Shown: positions 1 to 8,655 of the stretch, one piece after another
How positions within the stretch are numbered: the first letter of the stretch is position 1
How the letters are laid out: every line of letters starts with the position of its first letter
Assembly (NCBI GenBank): GCA_030596395.1
Contig: JAUVKF010000027.1
Location: 1-39,144, forward strand
Source of the DNA: Chlorobiota bacterium
Lineage (GTDB): Bacteria; Bacteroidota; Bacteroidia; Bacteroidales; F082
Length of the DNA stretch: 39,144 bases
Reading direction: 5' to 3'
Position numbers and translations under genes: made by a program
The notes under the pieces: model-generated
What the model was told of the DNA's origin: nothing
Databases searched by the model: none
What the model saw: only the letters and a program-made list of their open reading frames with translations

Positions 1-2579
1 CCGCCACGTAGCGTATTGATCAGTGCGATATCGCCTCCGGCAGTATATTGTGAACTATATGGGTTTTTTATTTTAACTGACATGCCAGCTGGCATTTTAA
101 TGTATTCGGCCTCTTCAAAAAAACTGTTTTTGCCATTTGAATTCGCCACTGTGACTAATTTTGTGTTCTTATTAACTTTAATGGATTGCCTGTATTGTCG
201 CAAAACCGGTTCATCCTCATAGGTGTGGTATCCCCACCTGACCTGCGCATCAGAATCTATACTTGCGATTTCAACATCCATCGACTGCTCAAATGTTTTT
301 GAAGGTGCTTTAAAATAGGGAACCGGAGTGATCAGATGCTCCGTGATTTTTTGGAAAGGTCGGTCTTCCATTTCAAATCCAAAGCTCTCGTTGGGAACTT
401 TGCCCATTTCAAATTCAAAAACGCCTCCTTTCATGATCATATCGTGTGTAATGTATGATTTTGTCCAGGGGTCTCCATTATATTTCACCGACTGTACATA
501 ATAATTTTCTTCTGACAATTTATTAGCCCTGATTTCAAAAACATTTCCGTTTTCGAGGTTAATCCTTAATGTATCAAATAGCGGCGTTCCAAGCACATAC
601 ACATCCGATCCAGGTGTAACCGGATAAAAGCCCATGGCGCTCATCACATACCAGGCCGACATTTGCCCGCAATCTTCATTTCCACTTAGTCCATCAGGTT
701 GATTAGAATAAAGTTTCGTCATGATCTGATGAACCAGCTTTTGAGTTTTCCATGGCTTTCCCACGTAATTATACAAATAAGCCATATGATGGCTGGGTTC
801 GTTGCCGTGAGCATACTGCCCAATCAATCCTGTTATATCACTTTGATGTCGGCCAGATAAGTCTGCATCAGAATTGAACAGATCATCAAGTTTGGCTTCA
901 TAATCCTCATCACCTCCAAGTAAATCAATGTGTGTGTTGATATCCTGCGGAATGAAAAAATTGTACTGCCATGTATTGGCCTCGGTGAGCATAAAATTAA
1001 CCTCGGCAGGATCGAATGGCTCCACAAAACTGCCATTGCTTTTTCCTCTGAAAAAACCTGTTTCAGGATCGTAAATGTTCTTATAATATTGTGCGCGTTT
1101 TGTGTATTCTTTTCTGACTTCTTCATTTCCAAGCATTTCAGCCATTTCAGCGATACACCAGTCATCATAAGCATATTCAAGTGTTTTTGAGACCGATGAG
1201 CCGTCTTTATCAGAAGGGATGTATCCTTTCGAGCGATACCATTTCAATCCGAACTGATCAGCACGAGCAGTTTGTTGCATGGCTTGTAAAGCAAGTTCCG
1301 AATCAAATTCCCTGATCCCTTTTTTGTATGCATCCACAATTACAGGAACTGAATGGTATCCGATCATGCAATTGGTTTCGTTGGCAGCCAGTTCCCAGAC
1401 AGGAAGTAATTTATCGTGCTTATACATATCGAGCATGGACTTGATCAAGTCGACTGTCCGCTCCCTTTCAATAACAGCAAACAATGGATGCAGTGTTCTG
1501 AAAGTATCCCATAAAGAAAAAATGGTATACATCTCAAATGACGCATTTTCATGAATCTCCAGATCATGCCCACGAAAGCATCCGTCAACATCCGAATAGA
1601 TATTTGGTGCAAGCATGGTATGATACAGTGCTGTGTAAAAAACCTCCTTTTGTTTATCAGTTCTACTGGCCACTTCAATTTTCTTCAGCTGATCAGTCCA
1701 TTTTTGACGTGCTGTATTTTTCACAGCCTCAAAATCCCAGTCAGGGATTTCAGTGTATAGGTTGTTCTTAGCACCTTTGATATCCACAGCTGATATTCCA
1801 ACTTTAAGCAGGATGATCTCACCGGATTCGGTTTCAAAATCAAACCAGGCTTTCAGGTTAATAGCATTGCCAAGACGTTGACCAGGAAATTGCACACCGT
1901 CTTTTCCAATACCAAAACTTTTAAAAGGTTTTGAAAACTCAGCATAGAAATAAACATACTGATCATTCGCCCAGCCGCCTGTTCTTCGTAAACCACTTAT
2001 CTCAGTATCACTAATAATGTTAATCTTTGATTCGATGATCTTCTCAGAAGTAACACTTTCTTTTAAATCAAGCATAATGTGCGCTTTGTCACTGGAAGGA
2101 AAAAGATACTTATGAAATCCTGCTCTTTCAGTTGCTGTCAGTCCAACATAAATGTTGTAATCATTCAGGTGCACGGCATAAAAGCCCGCCCTGGCTGTTT
2201 CCATATCATGTTGAAAATAAGAGCCATAACCGGATTTCGGCTTCTCATAACCTGGATCAAATTTTAATTCACCAACTGTTGGCATAAACCTGATATCACC
2301 ATAATCGCCAACTCCCGTTCCGCTTAGGTGAGTGTGGCTGAAACCATAAACAACACTATCAGAATAATGGTAACCCGAACAGCCATCCCAGTTGTCTTTT
2401 CGCGTATCGGGGCTCAATTGTACCATCCCGAAAGGAACGGTAGCACCAGGATAAGTGTGGCCATGGCCTCCGGTTCCGATAAAAGGATTGATGTAATCGA
2501 CAGGTTCTGAATATTTTTCTTTTTCACATGCGCCGAATAACAGCATAATAGCGAAAATGTAAATGTATTTATCCATCAT
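1..2579 (-). CDS. GH92 alpha-mannosidase lipoprotein (3' end off the window)
   Basis: Exo-acting alpha-mannosidase of glycoside hydrolase family 92, expected to strip alpha-mannose from N-glycans outside the cytoplasm. The frame starts at ATG 2579 (MMDKYIYIF) and stays open to position 3, about 859 codons without a stop, so the C-terminus is missing. Residues 1-18 form a lipoprotein signal (LLFGAC, Cys18), followed by the family N-terminal block NPFIGTGGHGHTYPGA and FSHTHLSGTG near residue 80. GNEPSHH lies around residue 594 and GNEDCGQMSAWY around 634, both strongly conserved in GH92. After about residue 740 there is an extra region resembling the CHB_HEX_C/Fn3-like C-terminal modules of long GH92 proteins. 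It is the last gene of the glycan operon and starts 16 nt after the GH20 stop. Linkage specificity (1,2, 1,3 or 1,6) cannot be read from sequence. Confidence 0.92.
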   Translation of the reverse strand, partial: MMDKYIYIFAIMLLFGACEKEKYSEPVDYINPFIGTGGHGHTYPGATVPFGMVQLSPDTRKDNWDGCSGYHYSDSVVYGFSHTHLSGTGVGDYGDIRFMPTVGELKFDPGYEKPKSGYGSYFQHDMETARAGFYAVHLNDYNIYVGLTATERAGFHKYLFPSSDKAHIMLDLKESVTSEKIIESKINIISDTEISGLRRTGGWANDQYVYFYAEFSKPFKSFGIGKDGVQFPGQRLGNAINLKAWFDFETESGEIILLKVGISAVDIKGAKNNLYTEIPDWDFEAVKNTARQKWTDQLKKIEVASRTDKQKEVFYTALYHTMLAPNIYSDVDGCFRGHDLEIHENASFEMYTIFSLWDTFRTLHPLFAVIERERTVDLIKSMLDMYKHDKLLPVWELAANETNCMIGYHSVPVIVDAYKKGIREFDSELALQAMQQTARADQFGLKWYRSKGYIPSDKDGSSVSKTLEYAYDDWCIAEMAEMLGNEEVRKEYTKRAQYYKNIYDPETGFFRGKSNGSFVEPFDPAEVNFMLTEANTWQYNFFIPQDINTHIDLLGGDEDYEAKLDDLFNSDADLSGRHQSDITGLIGQYAHGNEPSHHMAYLYNYVGKPWKTQKLVHQIMTKLYSNQPDGLSGNEDCGQMSAWYVMSAMGFYPVTPGSDVYVLGTPLFDTLRINLENGNVFEIRANKLSEENYYVQSVKYNGDPWTKSYITHDMIMKGGVFEFEMGKVPNESFGFEMEDRPFQKITEHLITPVPYFKAPSKTFEQSMDVEIASIDSDAQVRWGYHTYEDEPVLRQYRQSIKVNKNTKLVTVANSNGKNSFFEEAEYIKMPAGMSVKIKNPYSSQYTAGGDIALINTLRG

Positions 2580-2595
2580 AACAACTTGTGAATGA

Positions 2596-4230
2596 TTATT
2601 CAATTATTTCTGAATAGTAAGTTAATCCCAGTGCCTCATAAATTTTAAAATGGTGTTTGATTCTCCTCTGAAAATTATCCCAGTTTTTCTTTTCAGGCCG
2701 GCTCCAGTTCACCTCCGCCAATGCAGCCATCCGTGGAAGGATCATATATTCAACATGTTCGAGTGTTGGAATGTATTCAGTCCAAACATTACCCTGGGCA
2801 CCAAGAATATGTTTTGCCTGATCGTCGGTTAATTCTTCAGGAACCGGCTCATAATGATAAACTTTTTTCAGCGTTGTCAAACCTCCTATTGCAAGCGGTT
2901 GAGATTCAGGATCAGCCTGATAATGATCAAAATAGCAGTGCGATCCCGGAGTCATAACGGCATCGTGACCCTGTTGTGATGCGGCAATCCCACCTTCAGT
3001 TCCCCGCCACGACATCACTGTTGCATTTGGAGATAAACCGCCTTCCAGAATTTCATCCCAACCAATCAGCTTTCGTCCGTGCTCATTGACAAATTTTTCG
3101 ATACGCCGGATAAAGTAACTCTGCAGTTCTTCTTCGGTTTCCAGCCCTTCCTTTTTCATCAGTTGCTGGCAAGCATCACATGCTGCCCATCGCGTTTTGG
3201 GGCATTCGTCTCCACCGATGTGGATGTATTCACCTGGGAACAACTCCATCACTTCAGTTAAAACACCTTCTAAAAAATCAAATGTTTCTTCTTTCGGACA
3301 ATAAACATCTTCAAACACTCCCCACAAGGTTGCCGGACGAAATGGCCCACCAGTACAGGCCAGTTCGGGATAAGCAGCTAATGCTGCCAGCGAATGGCCT
3401 GGCATTTCGATCTCCGGAATAATCGTAATATTTCGCGCTGCAGCGTAATGAACTATTTCTTTTACTTCTTCCTGGGTGTAATAGCCTCCATACCTTACAC
3501 CATCCCATTTGTGAGGTTTGTTACGATAGTGCCCGATTAAAGTTGAATCGCGATATGCTGCAATTTCAGCCAGTTTGGGATAGCGTTTGATCTCGATTCG
3601 CCAACCCTGATCTTCGGTTAGGTGCCAGTGAAAAGTGTTGAACTTATACATTGCAAGCAGGTCAATATACTTTTTAATGAACTCAACCGGAAACATATGC
3701 CGGCAAACATCCAGGTGCATTCCCCGGTATTTAAAGCGTGGGGTATCTTTTATCCTGATATTGGGAATGGATAACGTAGTCAAACGAACTTGCTCACTAT
3801 AAAAATCAGCGGGGAAAAGTTGTGTCAATGTTTGAATACCCCAAAACAGGCCTTTTGCATTATTGGCTTTTATAATAATTGATTCATCTTCGACATCCAG
3901 CTTATATCCTTCTTCTCCTAAGTCAGACCCGTTCTGATCAATTATTAAACGGATGCTATTTTTCGAACGATCAATTTCATCAAGCTTGTAAGAAATCAAT
4001 TTAATGTTACTGTATAAAGCAATTTGATCAGCTAAATATTCAGCTGCCAAAAATGATTCTTCACTGTCAACTATCAATTTCGTTTCAGAATTTACGATGA
4101 ATTGCCCTTCTAAAACTTTAACTGATTCGGGTTGAGGAATGATATGAACCATGATTGGAGAATTCTCTTTGCAGGAGGACAAAATAATCATGAAAATAGC
4201 CAATAATAATATGAGATACTTTTTCATCAA
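2596..4230 (-). CDS. GH20 beta-N-acetylhexosaminidase lipoprotein
   Basis: Family 20 beta-N-acetylhexosaminidase releasing terminal GlcNAc or GalNAc by substrate-assisted catalysis. The 544-residue protein has a lipoprotein signal (IILSSC, Cys20), then an N-terminal GH20b domain (about residues 28-160, IIPQPESVKVLEG) and the catalytic barrel from KYRGMHLDVCRHMFP. The catalytic Asp-Glu pair is visible in HIGGDE as D341-E342, and FHWHLTEDQGWR is the usual active-site loop. Length is normal for the single-barrel bacterial enzymes. It starts 20 nt after the asparaginase stop and is followed after 16 nt by the GH92 gene, so the genes are probably co-transcribed. Acting with GH92 it would trim antennary or core GlcNAc from N-glycans. 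Role in the locus is inference; the family call is firm. Confidence 0.95.
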   Translation of the reverse strand: MMKKYLILLLAIFMIILSSCKENSPIMVHIIPQPESVKVLEGQFIVNSETKLIVDSEESFLAAEYLADQIALYSNIKLISYKLDEIDRSKNSIRLIIDQNGSDLGEEGYKLDVEDESIIIKANNAKGLFWGIQTLTQLFPADFYSEQVRLTTLSIPNIRIKDTPRFKYRGMHLDVCRHMFPVEFIKKYIDLLAMYKFNTFHWHLTEDQGWRIEIKRYPKLAEIAAYRDSTLIGHYRNKPHKWDGVRYGGYYTQEEVKEIVHYAAARNITIIPEIEMPGHSLAALAAYPELACTGGPFRPATLWGVFEDVYCPKEETFDFLEGVLTEVMELFPGEYIHIGGDECPKTRWAACDACQQLMKKEGLETEEELQSYFIRRIEKFVNEHGRKLIGWDEILEGGLSPNATVMSWRGTEGGIAASQQGHDAVMTPGSHCYFDHYQADPESQPLAIGGLTTLKKVYHYEPVPEELTDDQAKHILGAQGNVWTEYIPTLEHVEYMILPRMAALAEVNWSRPEKKNWDNFQRRIKHHFKIYEALGLTYYSEIIE

Positions 4231-4250
4231 CTCAATGTTATACTTTTTTT

Positions 4251-5243
4251 TTAATAATACGATTTGCTATCGATCATTTTATTTTCATTGTCCTGACACA
4301 AAGCATAGTTGAATCCCGGTTGTAAACTAAATGCACCGGTTTCACCCTGTTTGTTCAGCGCAATAAATCCAACCTGCCGCTTAACATTATCAGGGTCTTT
4401 TTTTACAATCCGAATAACCGCTTCTTTACAGGCCTGCTGCGGTGTTCGTCCATTTCTCATGAGTTCAACAACCAGGAACGAACCCAAAGTTTTCATCACC
4501 AATTCTCCCATACCGGTAGCTGTAGCTGCGCCAATTTCGTTATCAACAAACAAACCGGCTCCGATAATTGGCGAATCGCCTACCCTGCCATGCATTTTAA
4601 AACCAAGGCCGCTGGTTGTGCAGGCACCGGCAAGATCACCGTCTTTGTCAATTCCAACGAGTCCAATTGTATCGTGAAATTCGTTGGGTTTATTTTCCCA
4701 ATTTATTTGCGGATCATAATCGGATTTTTTCAACCATTTTTTCCATGCTTCTTTTGATTCTTCGGTCAACAGATTTTCTTTCTCAAAGCCATTTTCCAGT
4801 GCGAACTGCAGTGCGCCTTCACCGGCAAGCATTACATGTGGGGTTTTCTCCATTACCAGCCGGGCTACTGAGATTGGATGTTTAATGTTTTGAAGAAAAC
4901 ATACTGATCCGGCATTGCTGTCAGGTCCCATGATGGATGCATCAAGTGTGACAATTCCATCCCTGTCGGGATAACCACCGATTCCAACACTGGTATTTTT
5001 CGGATCGTCCTCGATGGCCATCACTGCTTTTTCAACTGCATCCACAATACTGCCACCTGATTCGAGTACTTTTTTGGCAATATAATTTGCAGGTATTCCA
5101 TGGTTCCAGGTTGAGATAAAAACAGGTAATGCTTTTTTTTCAGGCAGTGCAGATATCAGTGAATTTGATTTTACAAAACCCGGCAGCATACTTAGCATTC
5201 CCGCTGCAGCTGCTTTTTCAAGAAATTTTCTTCGATTGAGCAT
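4251..5243 (-). CDS. N4-(beta-N-acetylglucosaminyl)-L-asparaginase (glycosylasparaginase), Tat-exported
   Basis: Ntn-hydrolase that cleaves the amide bond between GlcNAc and the asparagine of a trimmed N-glycopeptide, releasing aspartate and the sugar. The 330-residue precursor begins with a twin-arginine signal (RRKFLEKAAAAGMLS), implying Tat export of a folded protein. The autoprocessing site HDT is at residues 190-192; Thr192 would become the N-terminal nucleophile of the beta subunit. Other family blocks are DGIVTLDASIM before the site and GRVGDSPIIGAG and GAATATGMGE after it. The gene lies between the transporter (71 nt upstream) and the GH20 enzyme (20 nt downstream). The upstream gap carries a G/C-run hairpin that reaches close to its start codon. 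The family also includes type III plant-type asparaginases, but HDT plus GATATGxGE and the neighbours favour glycosylasparaginase. Confidence 0.93.
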   Translation of the reverse strand: MLNRRKFLEKAAAAGMLSMLPGFVKSNSLISALPEKKALPVFISTWNHGIPANYIAKKVLESGGSIVDAVEKAVMAIEDDPKNTSVGIGGYPDRDGIVTLDASIMGPDSNAGSVCFLQNIKHPISVARLVMEKTPHVMLAGEGALQFALENGFEKENLLTEESKEAWKKWLKKSDYDPQINWENKPNEFHDTIGLVGIDKDGDLAGACTTSGLGFKMHGRVGDSPIIGAGLFVDNEIGAATATGMGELVMKTLGSFLVVELMRNGRTPQQACKEAVIRIVKKDPDNVKRQVGFIALNKQGETGAFSLQPGFNYALCQDNENKMIDSKSYY

Positions 5244-5256
5244 AACCCCCCTTCCG

Positions 5257-5273
5257 TCCCCCCATAAGGGGGA
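5257..5273. repeat. G/C-run hairpin between transporter and asparaginase genes
   Basis: A run of C and a run of G flank CATAA, giving a short strong hairpin, and a second C-run lies at 5245-5251. On the minus strand this is the leader of the asparaginase gene, 14 nt or less before its ATG at 5243. Similar CCCCTTnnnGGGG hairpins are scattered in Bacteroidota intergenic DNA, and a related one lies at 35220-35241 in this window. It may modulate read-through or translation within the operon; that is inference. Confidence 0.5.
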
Positions 5274-5307
5274 ACTATTTAATTTTCAACTACTAATATC
5301 AGGCCCA

Positions 5308-5330
5308 CTCTGTTTCAAGCATCCATGCCT
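5308..5330. repeat. Imperfect palindrome overlapping the transporter stop codon
   Basis: TTTCAAGCATCC and ATGCCTGAAGA form imperfect arms around a short centre. The sequence is clearly related to the perfect palindrome at 14149-14170 (TTCAAGCGTCC then ACGCTTGAAG), so this looks like one family of dispersed palindromes. This copy supplies the stop codon and the last few codons of the transporter. Confidence 0.55.
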
Positions 5331-6700
5331 GAAGATTGGCTATATTTCGGTTTGTATCCATTCAAACCATAAAATGCGATGTAAATATAGCTAATAACAG
5401 GAATGATAAAAGACGAATGTACGCCATATCCATCAGCCATCAATCCCTGGAAAACAGGTAATATAGCGCCACCAAGTATCATCATCACAAGCAATGATGA
5501 ACCCTGGCTGGTATACTTTCCAAGTCCTGCAATCGACAGGGCAAAGATATTTGACCACATGATTGAGTTGAACAAACCAATGGCAATGATTGACCATAAA
5601 GCGACCTGTCCGCTGTTCATCAACGCAATGATCAATAAAACTATATTTATGAATGAAAAAATGTAAAGCGTACGATGCGGTAATGATTTTCCGAGGAAGA
5701 ATGCTGCCAGGTTAATTACCAGAAATACACCATAAATCAATGCTGTCCCGAACCCATTTGTGATACCAATTATAATAAAAGCTGCAGTTGGAATAAGGAA
5801 CATGCCGAGGTATTTAGCGTTCTTGTTTTTAGTTTTACTTAATGATATGGCGCCTAAAAACCTGCCAATCATCTGGCCGCCCCAATAGATGGACACATAC
5901 TTACTGGCCTCAATTTCCATCAATCCTCCAATCTCCTCCAGTCCAAGGTAACTGATCATCATGCTTCCAATGCTAACTTCACCGCCCACATACATAAATA
6001 TGGCAATCATCCCGAATATGAGTTGCCGGTAGCGCAATGCACCAAAGCCTGTTTTTGCTTCATCAGGATTTGTAAAGTGAGGGAGTTTCGTAGCTTTGAT
6101 CAATCCCGCCATTAAAAAAAAGATTACTGCAAAAAAGAGGTAAGGAATTTTAACTGCATCCGATCCGGCTGTATCGCCAAAATATTTGAAGATCAGGTAG
6201 CCGCCAATAATGGGACCTATTGTAGTTCCAAATGAATTGAAACCCTGCGCAAGATTTAACCTTGAAGATGCAGATTTTTCAGGGCCAAGAATAGCAACAT
6301 ACGGATTGGCAGCAATTTGAAGCAAGGTAAATCCCAGCCCCATCACAAATGAAGCCAACAAAAAGAATCCGTACATATGAAATTGGGCTGCAGGATAAAA
6401 TAACAAACTGCCCAGTCCTGAAATAATTAGACCAATGATAATGCCCTTTTTATAACCAATTTTATTGATGGGATCACCATACACAACTGAAACAAAAAAA
6501 TAAATAACCGAACCGATGAAATACGCCCCGAAAAACGCAAACTGGATCAACATGGCTTTGGTATGGTTCAGGTCGAAAACCTCTTTCATATATGGGATCA
6601 GGATGTCGTTAAGGACAGTCATAAAACCCCACATAAAGAACAGGAAAGTCAGACTTATAAATGCAGAAGTATGTCGTTGAGTGGTCGAATTATTTTCCAT
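5315..6700 (-). CDS. MFS sugar:H+ symporter, FucP/NagP type (likely GlcNAc import)
   Basis: Inner-membrane major facilitator of the fucose/glucose-galactose permease family. The 461-residue protein has about twelve hydrophobic segments and opens with TFLFFMWGFMTVLNDILIPY, the signature N-terminus of FucP/GluP/NagP transporters. QIAANPYVAILGP, with the Asn-Pro motif in the fourth helix region, and LNLAQGFNSFGTTIGP are also family hallmarks. It is the first gene of the glycan operon, upstream of glycosylasparaginase, GH20 and GH92. That context makes N-acetylglucosamine the most likely substrate, with mannose or fucose as alternatives. The last residues (SGMDA) are encoded by an imperfect palindrome at 5308-5330 related to the hairpin at 14149-14170, so the C-terminal tail appears repeat-derived. 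Function of the family is established; substrate is inferred. Confidence 0.9.
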   Translation of the reverse strand: MENNSTTQRHTSAFISLTFLFFMWGFMTVLNDILIPYMKEVFDLNHTKAMLIQFAFFGAYFIGSVIYFFVSVVYGDPINKIGYKKGIIIGLIISGLGSLLFYPAAQFHMYGFFLLASFVMGLGFTLLQIAANPYVAILGPEKSASSRLNLAQGFNSFGTTIGPIIGGYLIFKYFGDTAGSDAVKIPYLFFAVIFFLMAGLIKATKLPHFTNPDEAKTGFGALRYRQLIFGMIAIFMYVGGEVSIGSMMISYLGLEEIGGLMEIEASKYVSIYWGGQMIGRFLGAISLSKTKNKNAKYLGMFLIPTAAFIIIGITNGFGTALIYGVFLVINLAAFFLGKSLPHRTLYIFSFINIVLLIIALMNSGQVALWSIIAIGLFNSIMWSNIFALSIAGLGKYTSQGSSLLVMMILGGAILPVFQGLMADGYGVHSSFIIPVISYIYIAFYGLNGYKPKYSQSSGMDA

Positions 6701-6786
6701 AACTGATATATGGTGAATGAAAATAAACCAACAAATATCTGATATTATCCGGTTTTATCTGGTACAACAAAAAATCTGTAATTATT

Positions 6787-8481
6787 CTAATTAACCAGAA
6801 TTTTATGCGATGTTGAGTAAGTTTCGGTTTGAAGTTGTAAGATATATATCCCTTTAGTTAGATTACTTAGATCAGCTGTTGTACGATGAACCCCTTTTGT
6901 TTTTAGCCCGGAATGCTGCTCATAGACCAGTTTGCCGAATGTATTATAGAATAGAATGGTTACCTTGGAATCTTGCTCAATTGAATAGGTAATCTTTAAG
7001 TTTTCTATAACCGGATTTGGTCCAAACCGAATAAAAGCATCCTGCCCGCCTGATAGTACAGGTTCGTGTACCCCGGTAACCAGCGTATTGTAAAAAATAT
7101 AGTTGCCCTTATTGGCATCCCAGTTACTGATCACAATATCGCAATCGTTGCTGAATTCGTATTCAACCTCAACAAAATCACCGGCTTCAATATTGTTCTT
7201 AAATGATATCCAGTTTTTATTAGGCACATAACAAAACATTGAGTCGTCAAGTTCTATTTCGTTTACTTTGATTGAAATGATATTTTCAACCAGTTGTTTT
7301 TCGAGGTAAATTATGGAACCTATTCCCTCTTCCGGAAAAAATGTTTCTGTGTTGATTTGTATATCATCCCTGTCAAGATCAGCCATTTGAATGGCTTCAA
7401 CAACCGATGCTGTACCGGATGTATAGGAAGGGTCCGTTTCAAACCCACCTTCTTCAAATCCCAATGCAATTTTCATGGGCAACCACCATCCACCATAGAT
7501 TAAATCAAGGATATCATCTGAGTTGACATCTGCAAGTAAAATACCTGATCCATATCCAAAAGGATCAGAAGACCAGTCAGCAATACCAGAATCCGGAACA
7601 CCATTTGGAAATGAATATTGCCATACTTCACCGTCGCCTCCCAACTGATTATTTCCGGTCATAACAACTGCAGGTATTTTATCCTGACCCACAAATCCGA
7701 TATCCAGTGAGTTGATATAATTCTCCTGATCGAGTGATGTCCAACCTGCTGTATCTTGAATTTCACCTTCATCATTTGCAAGGAAAATATAGTTAGGTGT
7801 TTCTTCACTTGAAAACACTAAATCCAAAAATCCATTTTGATCCAAATCGCCAAAATCCACATCCAATGATCCGAAATTGAAATCTGAAGTCCATTCAGGA
7901 TTTTCATTGAAAGATCCGTTGTTATTTATAAAAATCTTGCCTTCGTCATATAACCCTGAATAGGGTTCACCTCCCGTTGTAGCCAGGTCAAGATCACCAT
8001 CTCCATCTGCATCACCAAAGGCACACGAAAAGGTATAAAACTCATATGATTCGAAAGAAGGGTTCTCTTCCAGTTCACCTCCCTGGTTGTAATAAATTTT
8101 CACCTTTCCCGGATCGTTAAAACCACTTTCACCAATATAAACCGATACAGCCACATCTATCCAGCCATCATCATTAACATCGCCTACAGCGAGGTGCCCA
8201 TGATAATCAATGTCGTCTGACTCCCAATCCGGGTTCAGGGGAAAAGTGCCATCACCCTGATTATAATACACAACCAGATGCTGACGCGCCATATCATTGC
8301 CATCGGCGATGACTATGTCTTTCCAACCATCACCATTTATATCTGCTATCCCCAATCCGGTTGAACGCCCCTCTGAGGTTGATTCCCAGTCGGGGTTTTG
8401 AAGGAAAGGTATTTCCTGGGCAGAAATTGTATTTATGATTATGAAAAACAGAATGGGGGCAATTAGATTTATTGTACGCAT
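6787..8481 (-). CDS. Secreted FG-GAP/VCBS repeat protein with T9SS C-terminal sorting domain
   Basis: A 564-residue extracellular protein of unknown ligand. Residues 1-21 are a Sec signal peptide ending in ISAQ. The middle (about residues 40-360) carries FG-GAP/VCBS-type repeats with calcium-binding cores: DINGDGWKD, DVNDDGWID, DADGDGDLD, DLDQNGFLD, DVNSDDILD and a degenerate DLDRDD. These repeats typically fold as a beta-propeller. The last 75 or so residues (GPNPVIENLKI ... LTKGIYILQLQTE ... HKILVN) match a type A T9SS sorting domain, so it should be exported through the outer membrane and possibly anchored to the surface. It sits 86 nt upstream of the N-glycan operon on the same strand and could be a glycan- or protein-binding partner, but no catalytic motif is visible. 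A TAATTTTG promoter element lies at 8547-8554. Confidence 0.85.
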   Translation of the reverse strand: MRTINLIAPILFFIIINTISAQEIPFLQNPDWESTSEGRSTGLGIADINGDGWKDIVIADGNDMARQHLVVYYNQGDGTFPLNPDWESDDIDYHGHLAVGDVNDDGWIDVAVSVYIGESGFNDPGKVKIYYNQGGELEENPSFESYEFYTFSCAFGDADGDGDLDLATTGGEPYSGLYDEGKIFINNNGSFNENPEWTSDFNFGSLDVDFGDLDQNGFLDLVFSSEETPNYIFLANDEGEIQDTAGWTSLDQENYINSLDIGFVGQDKIPAVVMTGNNQLGGDGEVWQYSFPNGVPDSGIADWSSDPFGYGSGILLADVNSDDILDLIYGGWWLPMKIALGFEEGGFETDPSYTSGTASVVEAIQMADLDRDDIQINTETFFPEEGIGSIIYLEKQLVENIISIKVNEIELDDSMFCYVPNKNWISFKNNIEAGDFVEVEYEFSNDCDIVISNWDANKGNYIFYNTLVTGVHEPVLSGGQDAFIRFGPNPVIENLKITYSIEQDSKVTILFYNTFGKLVYEQHSGLKTKGVHRTTADLSNLTKGIYILQLQTETYSTSHKILVN

Positions 8482-8546
8482 ATTATATTTGTTATGGTAT
8501 AGAAAATTTATTCAAACAGATAAATTCAATAAGTAGCAATGACATT

Positions 8547-8554
8547 CAAAATTA
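8547..8554 (-). promoter_or_regulatory. Candidate -7 element for the FG-GAP protein gene
   Basis: Minus-strand TAATTTTG matches the Bacteroidota -7 consensus TAnnTTTG exactly. An ATTG sits 20 nt further upstream in place of the -33 TTTG. The predicted leader is about 60 nt to the ATG at 8481. Confidence 0.55.
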
Positions 8555-8617
8555 CCAAATTCTCTGTCTTTGTACAATTTAAAAATAGCTATTCATAAAA
8601 TTTTCTCTCTTTATTTT

Positions 8618-8625
8618 TAATTTTG
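8618..8625 (+). promoter_or_regulatory. Candidate -7 element for the ferredoxin-NADP reductase gene
   Basis: Plus-strand TAATTTTG is a perfect TAnnTTTG match. It overlaps a TTG that could otherwise be taken as the start of the reductase, which argues that the true start is the ATG at 8656 with a leader of about 25-30 nt. No clear -33 TTTG at the expected spacing. Together with the minus-strand element at 8547-8554 it makes 8482-8655 a divergent promoter region. Confidence 0.55.
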
Positions 8626-8655
8626 CGCACCATAATAAATAACCATCAAAACATC

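Noticed and set aside
833-1554. Several 77-115-codon frames on both strands near the left end
   Set aside because: They are out-of-frame shadows of the GH92 gene, whose frame is open across the whole region with family motifs.
6732-6739. GATATTTG as a promoter for the glycan operon on the minus strand
   Set aside because: It misses one base of TAnnTTTG and has no -33 partner, so I do not list it; the operon promoter remains unidentified.
8623-8655. Upstream TTG start for the ferredoxin-NADP reductase
   Set aside because: It overlaps a perfect TAATTTTG promoter element; the ATG at 8656 fits the family N-terminus better.
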